Shown here one piece after another: positions 10,851 through 19,897 of a stretch of DNA of 64,000 nt (position 1 is its first letter; every line of letters starts with the position of its first letter). Source of the DNA: Pseudalgibacter alginicilyticus (GTDB lineage Bacteria > Bacteroidota > Bacteroidia > Flavobacteriales > Flavobacteriaceae). The notes beneath the pieces are model-generated. The model did no database searches and was not told where the DNA came from. It worked only from the letters and a program-made list of their open reading frames with translations. The translations under genes were made by a program, and so were the position numbers. The stretch lies in contig NZ_CP012898.1 of the NCBI RefSeq assembly GCF_001310225.1, positions 1,736,001 to 1,800,000 of the forward strand. The letters are read 5' to 3'.

Positions 10851-11828
10851 CTACTTTTTCCTATCAATCACGTAATTGACCATTAGCTCTAAGGAGTCTT
10901 TATATCTTGATTCTGGATAGGTTTTAAGCAATTGCAATGCCTCTTCTTGAAATTGCTTCATCTTTTGTATTGCATAATCTAAACCTCCACTATCTTTTAC
11001 AAAAGAAATCACTTCCTTAACGCGCTTAGTATCTTTATTATGGTTTTTGATTGAGTTAATCAGCCAATTTTTTTCTTTTTTTGAAGCATGATTAAGTGTA
11101 TAAATTAGAGGCAAGGTCATTTTTTGCTCCTTAATGTCAATACCTGTTGGTTTACCTATTTGATCATCTCCATAATCAAATAAATCATCTTTAATTTGAA
11201 AGGCCATCCCAATCAACTCACCAAATTTGCGCATGATTTCCACGTGATTAGATTCTGGTTTTACCGAAGCAGCTCCTAAACTACAACAAGCAGCAATTAA
11301 AGTAGCCGTTTTTTGCCGTATAATTTCATAATAAATATCCTCAGTAATATCCAACTTTCTGGCCTTTTCAATTTGAAGCAACTCCCCTTCACTCATTTCT
11401 CTTACTGCAATTGAAATAATTTTCAATAAATCAAAATCGTTATTATCAATGCTTAAAAGCAAACCTTTAGAGAGTAAAAAATCACCTATTAAAACAGCTA
11501 TTTTATTTTTCCAAAGAGCGTTTACAGAAAAAAAGCCACGACGCCTATTGCTATCGTCAACCACATCGTCGTGTACTAAAGTAGCAGTATGTATCAATTC
11601 TATAACCGAGGCTCCTCTATAAGTACGTTCACTAACTTCGCCATTAGATACCATCTTAGCTACTAAAAACACGAACATAGGTCGCATTTGTTTGCCTTTT
11701 CTGTTTACAATGTAATGGGTAATTCTATTTAATAATGCTACCTTACTAGCCATAGAAAGCTGAAACTTTTGTTCAAAAAGTTCCATTTCGTATGCTATAG
11801 GTTGTTTAATTTGTTCTACTATCTTCAT
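10851..11828 (-). CDS. Polyprenyl diphosphate synthase
   Basis: Trans-type prenyltransferase that condenses isopentenyl diphosphate units into the side chain of menaquinone (long-chain type by size, 325 residues). Both aspartate-rich motifs are present: HDDVVDD (first) and KDDLFDYGDD (second). I take the ATG at 11828 (MKIVEQIK). A TTG at 11840 in the same frame falls inside an exact -7 box and cannot be the start. The gene lies 36 bases after rlmN, but that -7 box suggests it has its own promoter. Chain length cannot be told by eye. Confidence 0.93.
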   Translation of the reverse strand: MKIVEQIKQPIAYEMELFEQKFQLSMASKVALLNRITHYIVNRKGKQMRPMFVFLVAKMVSNGEVSERTYRGASVIELIHTATLVHDDVVDDSNRRRGFFSVNALWKNKIAVLIGDFLLSKGLLLSIDNNDFDLLKIISIAVREMSEGELLQIEKARKLDITEDIYYEIIRQKTATLIAACCSLGAASVKPESNHVEIMRKFGELIGMAFQIKDDLFDYGDDQIGKPTGIDIKEQKMTLPLIYTLNHASKKEKNWLINSIKNHNKDTKRVKEVISFVKDSGGLDYAIQKMKQFQEEALQLLKTYPESRYKDSLELMVNYVIDRKK

Positions 11829-11837
11829 GTGAAGAAA

Positions 11838-11845
11838 CAAATATA
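11838..11845 (-). promoter_or_regulatory. -7 box of the polyprenyl synthase gene
   Basis: Reads TATATTTG on the minus strand, an exact match to the Bacteroidota TAnnTTTG element, 9 bases before the ATG. I see no clear TTTG at the -33 distance. It implies a very short or absent 5' leader. Confidence 0.4.
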
Positions 11846-11864
11846 AGTTTTAGATAAATATTTT

Positions 11865-12905
11865 TTATGATTTATTTGCTAATTGTCCACAAGCCGCATC
11901 AATATCCTTACCTCGGCTTCGGCGTACATTAACCACAATACGATTTTTTTCCAATGACGCAATGTAATTTTCTAAAGCCTCATTAGTGGCTTGTTGAAAC
12001 TCGCCATCATCAATTGGATTGTATTCTATAATATTGACTTTACATGGTACATATTTACAAAACTTAACAAAAGCATCAATATCTTTTTGGGTATCATTAA
12101 TACCCTTCCAAACCACATACTCATAACTAATTTTACGTTTGGTTTTAGCGTACCAATATTCCAAAGATTCCTTTAAATCTTTAAGCGGAAAGGTTTCATT
12201 AAAAGGCATTATGGTAGTTCTTACCTCATCAATAGCAGAGTGTAGAGATACAGCTAAATTAAACTTCACTTCATCATCAGCCATTTTTTTTATCATTTTA
12301 GGCACACCTGATGTAGAAACTGTAATACGTTTTGGAGACATCCCTAAACCTTCAGAAGAGGTTATTTTATCAATAGCCTTAATCACATTATTATAGTTCA
12401 TAAGCGGCTCACCCATCCCCATAAACACAATATTACTTAACGGTCTATTAAAATACAATTTACTCTCATTATCTATAGCCACAACTTGATCGTAAATTTC
12501 ATCAGGATTTAAATTCCGCATGCGCTTTAAACGTGCCGTGGCACAAAACCGACAATCTAAACTACAGCCAACTTGACTAGATACACAAGCTGTAGTTCGG
12601 GTTTTTGTTGGAATTAAAACAGACTCTACAATCAAACCATCGTGCAATCGTACCGCATTTTTCACAGTACCATCACTACTGCGTTGCATAGTATCTACTT
12701 GTATGTGATTAATAACAAAATTGTCTTCAAGCATTTGACGTGTTTCTTTTGAAACGTTTGTCATATCCTCAAAAGTATGAGCAGATTTTTGCCATAGCCA
12801 TTCGTAAACTTGATTGCCTCGAAAGGCTTTATCACCTTGTGTTACAAAAAAATCCCGAAGTTGTTCTTTTGTTAATGCTCGAATGTCTTTTTTATCTGTT
12901 GCCAT
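11865..12905 (-). CDS. rlmN: 23S rRNA (adenine2503-C2)/tRNA methyltransferase RlmN
   Basis: Radical-SAM enzyme that methylates C2 of A2503 in 23S rRNA and A37 of some tRNAs. The 346-residue protein shows the cluster motif CSLDCRFC and the downstream GMGEPLMN. Near the C-terminus, in DIDAACGQLA, is the Cys that takes up the methyl group as a mixed thioether. Its N-terminal 90 residues (LTKEQLRDFF, YEWLW) match the RNA-recognition domain of the family. An exact -7 box lies 9 bases before the ATG. Confidence 0.97.
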   Translation of the reverse strand: MATDKKDIRALTKEQLRDFFVTQGDKAFRGNQVYEWLWQKSAHTFEDMTNVSKETRQMLEDNFVINHIQVDTMQRSSDGTVKNAVRLHDGLIVESVLIPTKTRTTACVSSQVGCSLDCRFCATARLKRMRNLNPDEIYDQVVAIDNESKLYFNRPLSNIVFMGMGEPLMNYNNVIKAIDKITSSEGLGMSPKRITVSTSGVPKMIKKMADDEVKFNLAVSLHSAIDEVRTTIMPFNETFPLKDLKESLEYWYAKTKRKISYEYVVWKGINDTQKDIDAFVKFCKYVPCKVNIIEYNPIDDGEFQQATNEALENYIASLEKNRIVVNVRRSRGKDIDAACGQLANKS

Positions 12906-12913
12906 AAGTTTTG

Positions 12914-12921
12914 CAAAAATA
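12914..12921 (-). promoter_or_regulatory. -7 box of rlmN
   Basis: Reads TATTTTTG on the minus strand (exact TAnnTTTG). No good -33 element is visible, because the expected position falls in the reiterated ACGAATT tract. Confidence 0.35.
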
Positions 12922-12928
12922 GTGAAAC

Positions 12929-12969
12929 GATTTACGAATTACGATTTTTGATTTACGAATTATAAATTG
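12929..12969. repeat. Reiterated TTACGAATT tract
   Basis: Overlapping copies of the words GATTTACGAATTA and ACGATTTTTGAT fill the gap upstream of rlmN. It is non-coding and of the same general kind as the tracts near 1252, 5022 and 45591. Confidence 0.45.
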
Positions 12970-12987
12970 AAACTCATATTTGCAATA

Positions 12988-13071
12988 ATGACTGAAGAAA
13001 GAGTCGTAGAAACTTCTCAAAAAAAAGCACCCTATAAAACTCCAACACTTTTAAGTAAGAATAAAAAATAA
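12988..13071 (+). CDS. Possible 27-residue peptide between rlmN and queA
   Basis: A short frame with ATG at 12988 and TAA at 13069-13071. The peptide is basic and hydrophilic (starts MTEERVVETS, ends LLSKNKK). A CATATTTG element, one base off the -7 consensus, ends six bases before the ATG. The stop codon runs straight into a strong terminator, so the unit looks like a minimal gene with promoter, ORF and terminator. No signal peptide or membrane segment is seen and I know no family. It could equally be chance or the remnant of a larger gene. Confidence 0.35.
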   Translation: MTEERVVETSQKKAPYKTPTLLSKNKK

Positions 13072-13099
13072 AAAAGCCTTGTTAAAACAAGGCTTTTTT
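13070..13099. terminator. Bidirectional terminator between the small ORF and queA
   Basis: A perfect 14-bp stem (arms 13070-13083 and 13086-13099; core GCCTTGTT/AACAAGGC) with A6 on one side and T6 on the other. It serves queA on the minus strand and would also end any plus-strand transcript through the 27-codon ORF. Confidence 0.92.
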
Positions 13100-13104
13100 A
13101 TTTT

Positions 13105-14154
13105 TTATATAATTAACATGGCATCGCCATAGCTATAAAATTTATACTTTTCTTTAACTGCTTCTTCATAAGCACGTTTTATAAAATCGTGTCCTGCAAA
13201 TGCGGATGCCATCATCAACAAAGTTGATTTTGGTGTATGAAAATTAGTAATCATACAATTAGCAATACTAAAATCATAAGGAGGGAAAATAAATTTATTG
13301 GTCCATCCGCTCATTTCATTTAAACGACCGTTTGAAGACACAGCACTTTCTATAGCACGCATTGATGTTGTTCCTACGGCACACACGCGTCTTTTATTTT
13401 CTATAGCAGTATTTACTGTTTTTACGGCTTCTGGGCCAATAAAAAGCTCTTCGCTATCCATTTTATGTTTTGATAAATCTTCTACCTCAACTGGGTTGAA
13501 GGTCCCTAATCCTACATGAAGAGTTACTTTAGCAAACTCAACACCTTTAATTTCCAAACGTTTTAAAAGATGTTTTGAAAAATGTAATCCTGCTGTTGGA
13601 GCTGCTACAGCACCTTCTTTTTCTGCAAAAATAGTTTGGTAACGATCTTCATCTTCTGGCTCAACCTCTCGTTTAATATATTTTGGAAGCGGTGTTTCTC
13701 CAAGTTCCGTTAGTTTTCTACGAAATTCTGTGTAAGACCCATCATAAAGAAAACGTAATGTACGACCTCTAGAGGTGGTGTTATCTATTACTTCAGCTAC
13801 CAAAGTATCGTCATCACCAAAATAAAGTTTATTACCAATTCTTATTTTTCGTGCTGGATCCACCAAAACATCCCATAAGCGTTGCTCTTCGTTTAATTCT
13901 CTTAATAAGAAAACTTCAATTCTAGCTCCTGTTTTTTCTTTATTACCATAAAGTCTTGCAGGAAATACTTTGGTATCATTGAGAATCATCACATCATCCT
14001 CATTAAAATATTCAATAAGATCTTTAAATTGTTTGTGCTCAATAGTTTGTTTAGCTCTGTCCAAAACCATTAATCGAGATTCATCTCTATTTTCCGCTGG
14101 ATGCTCTGCTAATAACTCTTCAGGTAAATTGAAACCAAAGTGTGATAATTTCAT
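13105..14154 (-). CDS. queA: S-adenosylmethionine:tRNA ribosyltransferase-isomerase QueA
   Basis: Transfers the ribosyl part of SAM to 7-aminomethyl-7-deazaguanine in tRNA, the epoxyqueuosine-forming step of queuosine synthesis. The 349-residue protein shows the family segments [14 protein letters not shown] (N-terminus), [13 protein letters not shown] (near 57), [10 protein letters not shown] (near 185) and [10 protein letters not shown] (near 215). It runs convergently toward the small ORF and shares its terminator. It has an unusually long leader (about 115 bases from the -7 box) containing a strong hairpin. Confidence 0.97.
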   Translation of the reverse strand: MKLSHFGFNLPEELLAEHPAENRDESRLMVLDRAKQTIEHKQFKDLIEYFNEDDVMILNDTKVFPARLYGNKEKTGARIEVFLLRELNEEQRLWDVLVDPARKIRIGNKLYFGDDDTLVAEVIDNTTSRGRTLRFLYDGSYTEFRRKLTELGETPLPKYIKREVEPEDEDRYQTIFAEKEGAVAAPTAGLHFSKHLLKRLEIKGVEFAKVTLHVGLGTFNPVEVEDLSKHKMDSEELFIGPEAVKTVNTAIENKRRVCAVGTTSMRAIESAVSSNGRLNEMSGWTNKFIFPPYDFSIANCMITNFHTPKSTLLMMASAFAGHDFIKRAYEEAVKEKYKFYSYGDAMLII

Positions 14155-14179
14155 TTGTTTTTTATTTTATTGTTAGTTG

Positions 14180-14218
14180 AATGCTACTTTCAACCTCATA
14201 ATTATTGAAAGGAGCATT
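14180..14218 (-). promoter_or_regulatory. Hairpin in the queA leader
   Basis: Arms 14180-14193 and 14205-14218 form a 14-position stem with one mismatch (AATGCT.CTTTCAA against TTGAAAG.AGCATT) and an 11-base loop, ending about 26 bases before the queA start. A smaller hairpin (TTAAGG/CCTTAA) lies further upstream in the leader. I see no preQ1 riboswitch consensus. The role is unknown. Confidence 0.45.
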
Positions 14219-14271
14219 AAAATATAATTTAAAAGCTTAAGGTTTTTCCTTAACATTTTAAAAACAGGATG

Positions 14272-14279
14272 CAAATATA
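14272..14279 (-). promoter_or_regulatory. Probable queA -7 box
   Basis: Reads TATATTTG on the minus strand (exact). A TTGAC-like element lies about 21 bases upstream instead of a clean TTTG. If used, the transcript has a leader of more than 100 bases. Confidence 0.4.
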
Positions 14280-14360
14280 CAATCTGAAGATAGGCGTTGT
14301 CAAGTAAATACGTGATTATTATTTATTCACCTAATCAACTTCCAAATACTCAATTAAATT

Positions 14361-15593
14361 TTAAAGTTCATTTCGTGTCATTTTAAATCCTATTGTTTCC
14401 AAATCTTCCCAAAAAGTTGGATAGGATTTTGAAACCACCTCTGCATCTTCAATAACAATAGATGTTTTTAATGCTAAAGGTGCAAATGCCATGGCCATTC
14501 TATGATCATTATACGTACTAATAGACACCATATTATTTATAGAAGTGGACGCAGATAAGTGAAGTGACTTATTTGTAATTTCAACTTGACCCCCTAATTT
14601 TTCAATTTCCGTTTTTAAGGCCACCAATCTGTCGGTTTCTTTTATTTTTAGTGTATGGAGTCCTGTTAAATCACAAGGAATTCCTAATGCAAAACAAGTT
14701 ACCGCAATGGTTTGAGCAATGTCCGGCGCGTTTTTAAGATTTAAAGCTAATGCCTCTGTGTTAAACGTTTCCTTTTTAAGCCTTATTTTATTATCTTCAA
14801 AACTTGTGATTACACCAAAATGCTTATATATATCTGCTAAAACGGAATCTCCTTGTAATGAATTTTCTTTATAAGATGATAAAATTATTTCAGTATCTAA
14901 GGGACTCATAGCTGCAATGCTATAATAATATGAAGCCGAAGACCAATCGGATTCTACAACCAGTGTTTTTGGTTCTAACTTATTTATGGTAGGTTTCACA
15001 GTAATAACATTTCCTACAAATGATGCTTTTACACCTATTTCATCTAATAAAGCCAAAGTCATGTTTATATACGGTACCGAAGTTATTTCTCCTTCTAAAG
15101 TTAATTCTAAACCATTTTCCAACTTTGATGCTATTAATAATAAGGCTGAAATGTATTGGCTACTAACATTAGCTTTTAATGACACATGGTATTTATCTAA
15201 CTTTTTCCCTTTAATTTTAAGAGGTGGTAAACCCGTATTTTCAGTATAGGTAATGTCTGCTCCTAACTCCTGAAGTGCTTCAACTAAAATTTGGATTGGA
15301 CGCTCCTTCATTCGTTTAGACCCTGTAAGCTCCACCGTTCTTCCTTCTTGAATTGAAAAATAAGCCGTCAAAAATCGCATGGCAGTTCCTGCATGATGAA
15401 TATTTACCAAATTTGATGAGGTTTCTAAAGCCCTTGTCATAACACTACTATCGTCAGATATAGAAACATTTTCAAGTTTAAACTCAGGGTAAAGTGCTTT
15501 TAAAAGTAATAGTCGGTTTGATTCACTTTTAGAGCCCGTTATTTCAATAGAAGATTGCTTTGCAATTTTAGATTTTTGGAGTATAATTTGCAT
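14361..15593 (-). CDS. aroA: 3-phosphoshikimate 1-carboxyvinyltransferase (EPSP synthase)
   Basis: Sixth step of the shikimate pathway: transfers enolpyruvate from PEP to shikimate-3-phosphate. The 410-residue protein shows ITGSKSESNRLLLLK (substrate site, near 19), HAGTAMRFL (PEP loop, near 85), KETDRLVALKTE (near 325) and NDHRMAMAFAPLAL (near 360). In the PEP loop the residue after GTAMR is Phe, where Escherichia coli has Pro101. The gene is apart from the other aromatic genes at 22-26 kb and lies downstream of the MazG-type gene in the same direction. Confidence 0.96.
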   Translation of the reverse strand: MQIILQKSKIAKQSSIEITGSKSESNRLLLLKALYPEFKLENVSISDDSSVMTRALETSSNLVNIHHAGTAMRFLTAYFSIQEGRTVELTGSKRMKERPIQILVEALQELGADITYTENTGLPPLKIKGKKLDKYHVSLKANVSSQYISALLLIASKLENGLELTLEGEITSVPYINMTLALLDEIGVKASFVGNVITVKPTINKLEPKTLVVESDWSSASYYYSIAAMSPLDTEIILSSYKENSLQGDSVLADIYKHFGVITSFEDNKIRLKKETFNTEALALNLKNAPDIAQTIAVTCFALGIPCDLTGLHTLKIKETDRLVALKTEIEKLGGQVEITNKSLHLSASTSINNMVSISTYNDHRMAMAFAPLALKTSIVIEDAEVVSKSYPTFWEDLETIGFKMTRNEL

Positions 15594-15629
15594 ATTTGAG
15601 GTCTTTTCCGCTTTAAATAAGCTGCAAAT

Positions 15630-15956
15630 TTACTTTAATTTTTCGTTATTATGATGCCTATCATGGTCACGTTTTGCTTTTTTGTCCATTCTTTTATCAA
15701 AAGCTTCTTGTAAATCTACTCCTGTTTGGTTTGCTAAACATAACACTACAAACAACACATCTGCCAATTCTTCACCTAAATCTTTCTCTTTATCACTTTC
15801 TTTTTCACTTTGCTCTCCGTAACGTCTTGCTATAATACGAGCTACCTCACCAACTTCCTCGGTAAGTTGCGCCATATTAGTAAGTTCATTAAAGTAACGT
15901 ACACCATGCTCATTAATCCAATTATCTACTATTTTTTGTGCGTTTTGTATATTCAT
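15630..15956 (-). CDS. MazG-like nucleotide pyrophosphohydrolase
   Basis: A 108-residue all-helical NTP pyrophosphatase of the MazG/dCTPase type, thought to clear non-canonical nucleotides. It carries the metal-binding pairs EEVGEVAR (near 32) and EELADVLF (near 62), matching the EExxE...ExxD pattern of the superfamily. The C-terminal tail is rich in Lys and His. Its ATG overlaps the stop of the upstream DUF3857 gene by one base (TAATG), so it is translationally coupled to it. The natural substrate is not evident. Confidence 0.9.
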   Translation of the reverse strand: MNIQNAQKIVDNWINEHGVRYFNELTNMAQLTEEVGEVARIIARRYGEQSEKESDKEKDLGEELADVLFVVLCLANQTGVDLQEAFDKRMDKKAKRDHDRHHNNEKLK

Positions 15957-17971
15957 TATGCTTTGGTTAAAACTATTTGTTCATTCTGCTTTTCTATTAT
16001 TTGTTTAAAATACTCTTTTAATGCTGTATAGTATTGCGACGATATTATTGAGGAATTAATTTGCTCATTTACAGTTAATTGCAAACCTCCAACAACATTT
16101 ACAACTTGATAGGTAAAAGTTCCCATGTTATCTGGGAGCGTAAATGCTTTTGAATCTGGCAATGATTCTACATTATATCCCTGTGGCAAATTTATTGAAA
16201 TTCTATAAACTGAACTTTGTGGGTACCCAAAATCTACTGGGAACTCACGAAACTCTAATTTAAAAGGATTTGATTTGGTTCGTAAAAAGAACAAGGGTGA
16301 AAAATATATTTTATCACCAATAACATCTGCCTGATTTTCTAAAGAAAATTTATAGGTTTCCATAATAGGTTTCAATAAATCGGATTCATTAGCAACCGTA
16401 AAATCTGATATTTCAATACCATTATATTTATTTTCTAATTTCTCTAAAAACTGCTCTTTATTTGATTCATTATACTGTTCTCTATAAAACATAGCACTAT
16501 GGTCATTCTTAATAGTTCTGATAGATCCCTCAAGCAATCCGTCTGCTGCTAAAGTAACCATCATAATTATTGTACTTGCTGATTTTTGATTGGGGTATAA
16601 ATTAACAGCTGCAGAACTTCCATTGCTTCTTATTATTCGTCCCTCCCAATTCAAAGCTCTAAAAGGTAGTATATTAGGCAAACTGTACTTATTTGTAGCA
16701 TCTAACAACACGGTCCCTTCGGGTGTTTCAATTCCTGAAATTACATAATTATAACCATCGAGTGTTGGAAACAAAGGAATTCCATGATGCCGAGTACTAA
16801 CCAAAACCGGATTAGCATCTAATCCTGCATAACGGAGCATAGCCGTTAGCATGAGGTTTATTTCTGCTACATTTCCAACCTGGTCTTTATAGGCTTTTCT
16901 AACACCTTCATCTGTATAATATCCATAATATTTATTCCATTTAACTTTAGTTTTTACAAAATTATATATTATGGCTGCTCTGGTTGCTGGATCTGAAATA
17001 CTTCCTATTAAGACATCTATATCGTCTTCAAAATATCCTGTTCTTTCTAACTCCAAACCAAAATTTGAGCTTTCGTATATTTTTTTAACAACATCTTCCC
17101 AAGTTGTTGCATAATATTTTGGTATCGCATTTGGAAATTCTGTGTATGAAAGTTCATATTTTACAGAAGATCTATAATTATCAATATTATTAACATAAGG
17201 CTCGTCTTTTAATGCAGGCACATCGGTTAACTCATAATAAGTAATGCTTTTTGTAAAATCTAAATTATTCGTTTGATATGAAGTTTCTTGAACGCCTCCA
17301 TACAGACTTGCCGATCCTCGTGTTTTATTTGTAAATATAATTTTATCATTTTTTGATTCGGTTTTGGGAGTTATGGGCAAAAATCCTTTGGTATTCAATT
17401 TAAACTTAAAAAACTCTGGCACTTCAAATTCTGCCTCTAATTTTTTAATAGGAATGTCATTTTGAAATTCATAATCATCCACTAAAGAATAAAAAGGAGA
17501 CTCTATTTGATATTTAAACTCTACAATACAACCTTCTTTTATATTGGGCATAGTAAACTTTACTTGATTATAATATTTTGAACGTTCTGTTTTAAAAACA
17601 CCATCTTTATCTAACTTTTCATCTTCAATTTTGCCATCAATTAAATTATATGTATTGGCTTTCAAATAACCAAATATCTCTTCATTACTACCACTCTTAT
17701 ACAAGTTAATTTCTTTTGTAGCGTAGTTAAAACCTTCTTGATTATATATTTTCAAGCGCTGATGCACATCAGTTATAAGCTGAAACCCTTCGTCATGATC
17801 ATACCTAAAATAGGTTTTTCTGTATTTGTATAAATAAGTAGCGCTTGCTGATGAATCCAAGGGGTTGAATGTTTCCTGAAGTTCATCTTCTGACACTTTT
17901 CCAAATCTATAATCTTGAGCGTTAGCCAAAAAACTGAAAACAAAAAAAAGAATAATACTGTATTGCTTCAT
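15956..17971 (-). CDS. Exported DUF3857 protein with a transglutaminase-like domain lacking the catalytic Cys
   Basis: A 671-residue exported protein (signal peptide about 1-18, ending FLANAQ) with the DUF3857 - transglutaminase-like - DUF3858 layout. At the place where active members have GDCK it reads VGNVAEIN (near 365), with Val instead of the nucleophilic Cys. The later His region reads DGYNYVI. So this copy is probably not a cysteine enzyme, while its neighbour at 17978 keeps the Cys. The two lie in tandem with 6 bases between them, an apparent duplication with one active and one non-catalytic partner. Substrate and pathway are unknown; the location should be periplasm or outer membrane. 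Confidence 0.85.
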   Translation of the reverse strand: MKQYSIILFFVFSFLANAQDYRFGKVSEDELQETFNPLDSSASATYLYKYRKTYFRYDHDEGFQLITDVHQRLKIYNQEGFNYATKEINLYKSGSNEEIFGYLKANTYNLIDGKIEDEKLDKDGVFKTERSKYYNQVKFTMPNIKEGCIVEFKYQIESPFYSLVDDYEFQNDIPIKKLEAEFEVPEFFKFKLNTKGFLPITPKTESKNDKIIFTNKTRGSASLYGGVQETSYQTNNLDFTKSITYYELTDVPALKDEPYVNNIDNYRSSVKYELSYTEFPNAIPKYYATTWEDVVKKIYESSNFGLELERTGYFEDDIDVLIGSISDPATRAAIIYNFVKTKVKWNKYYGYYTDEGVRKAYKDQVGNVAEINLMLTAMLRYAGLDANPVLVSTRHHGIPLFPTLDGYNYVISGIETPEGTVLLDATNKYSLPNILPFRALNWEGRIIRSNGSSAAVNLYPNQKSASTIIMMVTLAADGLLEGSIRTIKNDHSAMFYREQYNESNKEQFLEKLENKYNGIEISDFTVANESDLLKPIMETYKFSLENQADVIGDKIYFSPLFFLRTKSNPFKLEFREFPVDFGYPQSSVYRISINLPQGYNVESLPDSKAFTLPDNMGTFTYQVVNVVGGLQLTVNEQINSSIISSQYYTALKEYFKQIIEKQNEQIVLTKA

Positions 17972-17977
17972 AAGAAA

Positions 17978-19897
17978 TTAAATTTTAATTAGTGCTATTT
18001 TTGAATTATCAAGTTTGGCAACTTCTTTATAAAAATCTCTAAATGCCTCATAATCCTCTTTTGGATAATCACCATCGTTAACCAAAAATTGTCTTTTATA
18101 AATTATTGTGTTTTCATCTTTTACAATAATTTCAGCATGATAATCCCCAAATTTATTTTCAAGATGCTTTGGTTTTGGTAATGATTCAACTTTAAAACCG
18201 GTAGGCAATTCTATTTCAACCTCATCTATATCTTTAAAGCCTCTGTAAATTTTAAGTGGTAATGCTCTTTCTCTATACCGGTCTGGAATGTAGGTGTTTC
18301 TATTTAACGCATTTACGGTTATTAACATTCTATCACCTATGAGTTTAGAATAATTGCTGGCATTAAAATTTATGGTTTCATTAAATTGAATGTTGGTTTT
18401 ATCATTGTCAATTTCAATGTTTTCTATTCGGATGTTATTAATATATTTCCATCTTTTTTTATAATGAACATCAAGATTTCTGGGTGTTTCAGATTCTAAT
18501 TCGTATTTATCACCATATTGAATACCTTTTGAAGATACTTTTGCATTAACAAAAATTTCGCCATTGGTTGACACACTATAATATCCTTTAATTAATTGTA
18601 TGTTTTCTTCTGTTTGATACTTTTTGGTCCGCTTAATTTCTCCTCCTTCTGGAGTTATAACCATAACATCTCTATCATCAGTAAAATCACCAATAAATCC
18701 AAATGGCAGTTTCTGACTGGTACACTCCAACCAAATATCATCTTGATTTTGCATTGGAATATTAAGAATAACATGATTGGTTTGCCCGCTAAATGACACA
18801 AACTCTTTATCTACATTAATACGCTCTGAAGACGATGCAAAAAGTCTGGTATAATTTGATTTAACACCAACAACTTCTAAAAGTGCTTTTGTATAATTTG
18901 TTAAACCTTTACAATCTCCATATTTTACTTTATCCACTTCTTCTGCAGATATAGGCTGCATACCTCCAATTCCCACTTGAACACTAATATACCGGGTATT
19001 GTCCTGCACAAATCGATACACTATTTTTGCTTTTTCTACAGGGTTTTCAACGCCTTTTACCAATTCTAAAATATGCTGTTTTGTGGTTTCTGATACAGTA
19101 GATCTACCATTTAGTAAATAGTTATTAAACCATTTACCCATACTACTCCAATCATCTGCTTTTGCCATCACCCCTTCATAATTAAATTCTTCAGAAGCAA
19201 AAAATACTTGCGGTGCCATATTACGAAATGACGGACTATGGTCTTCGCGTTTTATTGCAGGCAATTCTGCAACTTTATAATAAATTTTTCCAGGTATTTC
19301 TTCTTTGTGCAACTGAACCTTTTCAAAGTTTTTTTCTTTTTTTCTTATAGAAATTTCTTCTGAATAATTTAAAGTATAGGTACTATTCTCAACACTTACA
19401 TAATAACCATCTAATGGCCTGAAGGAGTCAATAAAGGCTGTATTATCCGTTTCAATTTCAGAAATAAACTCTATTGTATATGGATACATTATGGGCGTAT
19501 ATTCCAAATATTTTAATCTGTAATCTGAATATAAAGTTCCTCCATCTACTGCACTTACATCTTTAAAATCGTTTTTCTTTATTTTTTTTATTTGATTACC
19601 TAAATTATCAAACACCAATACATTTAAATTATTTATTTTTACATTGCTATTGTAATACAGGTAGGCATCAATATTTCTATCCCCCATTTTATTAAGTACT
19701 GTAATTACACGCTTTATTTCAACAGACATATCCTTTGACGATTTTAAGGACACAATAATATCATGAGACCTTATTACAGCATTGGCGTTTTGTGTCAAAT
19801 TATCTGGAATTGTAAAACTGGTATATATATTTTCTTGAGAAGAAACCACTAATGCCATAAATAGTAGTAAACAATTAATGGTATATTTTATAACCAT
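17978..19897 (-). CDS. Exported DUF3857 transglutaminase-like protein, catalytic residues present
   Basis: A 639-residue exported protein (signal peptide about 1-20) of the DUF3857 family. The papain-like core is intact: Cys in GDCKGLTNY (near 328), His in TNHVILN (near 375) and an acidic residue in WLECTSQ (near 390, Glu where Asp is commoner). The flanking N-terminal (DUF3857) and C-terminal beta domains match the 671-residue paralogue downstream. It is the first gene of a probable three-gene unit with that paralogue and the MazG-type gene. It may be a periplasmic protease or acyltransferase-like enzyme; no substrate can be inferred. Confidence 0.87.
   Translation of the reverse strand: MVIKYTINCLLLFMALVVSSQENIYTSFTIPDNLTQNANAVIRSHDIIVSLKSSKDMSVEIKRVITVLNKMGDRNIDAYLYYNSNVKINNLNVLVFDNLGNQIKKIKKNDFKDVSAVDGGTLYSDYRLKYLEYTPIMYPYTIEFISEIETDNTAFIDSFRPLDGYYVSVENSTYTLNYSEEISIRKKEKNFEKVQLHKEEIPGKIYYKVAELPAIKREDHSPSFRNMAPQVFFASEEFNYEGVMAKADDWSSMGKWFNNYLLNGRSTVSETTKQHILELVKGVENPVEKAKIVYRFVQDNTRYISVQVGIGGMQPISAEEVDKVKYGDCKGLTNYTKALLEVVGVKSNYTRLFASSSERINVDKEFVSFSGQTNHVILNIPMQNQDDIWLECTSQKLPFGFIGDFTDDRDVMVITPEGGEIKRTKKYQTEENIQLIKGYYSVSTNGEIFVNAKVSSKGIQYGDKYELESETPRNLDVHYKKRWKYINNIRIENIEIDNDKTNIQFNETINFNASNYSKLIGDRMLITVNALNRNTYIPDRYRERALPLKIYRGFKDIDEVEIELPTGFKVESLPKPKHLENKFGDYHAEIIVKDENTIIYKRQFLVNDGDYPKEDYEAFRDFYKEVAKLDNSKIALIKI

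Noticed and set aside
14161-14360. A preQ1 riboswitch in the queA leader
   Set aside because: The hairpin present does not have the C-rich loop and A-rich tail of preQ1 classes I or II.
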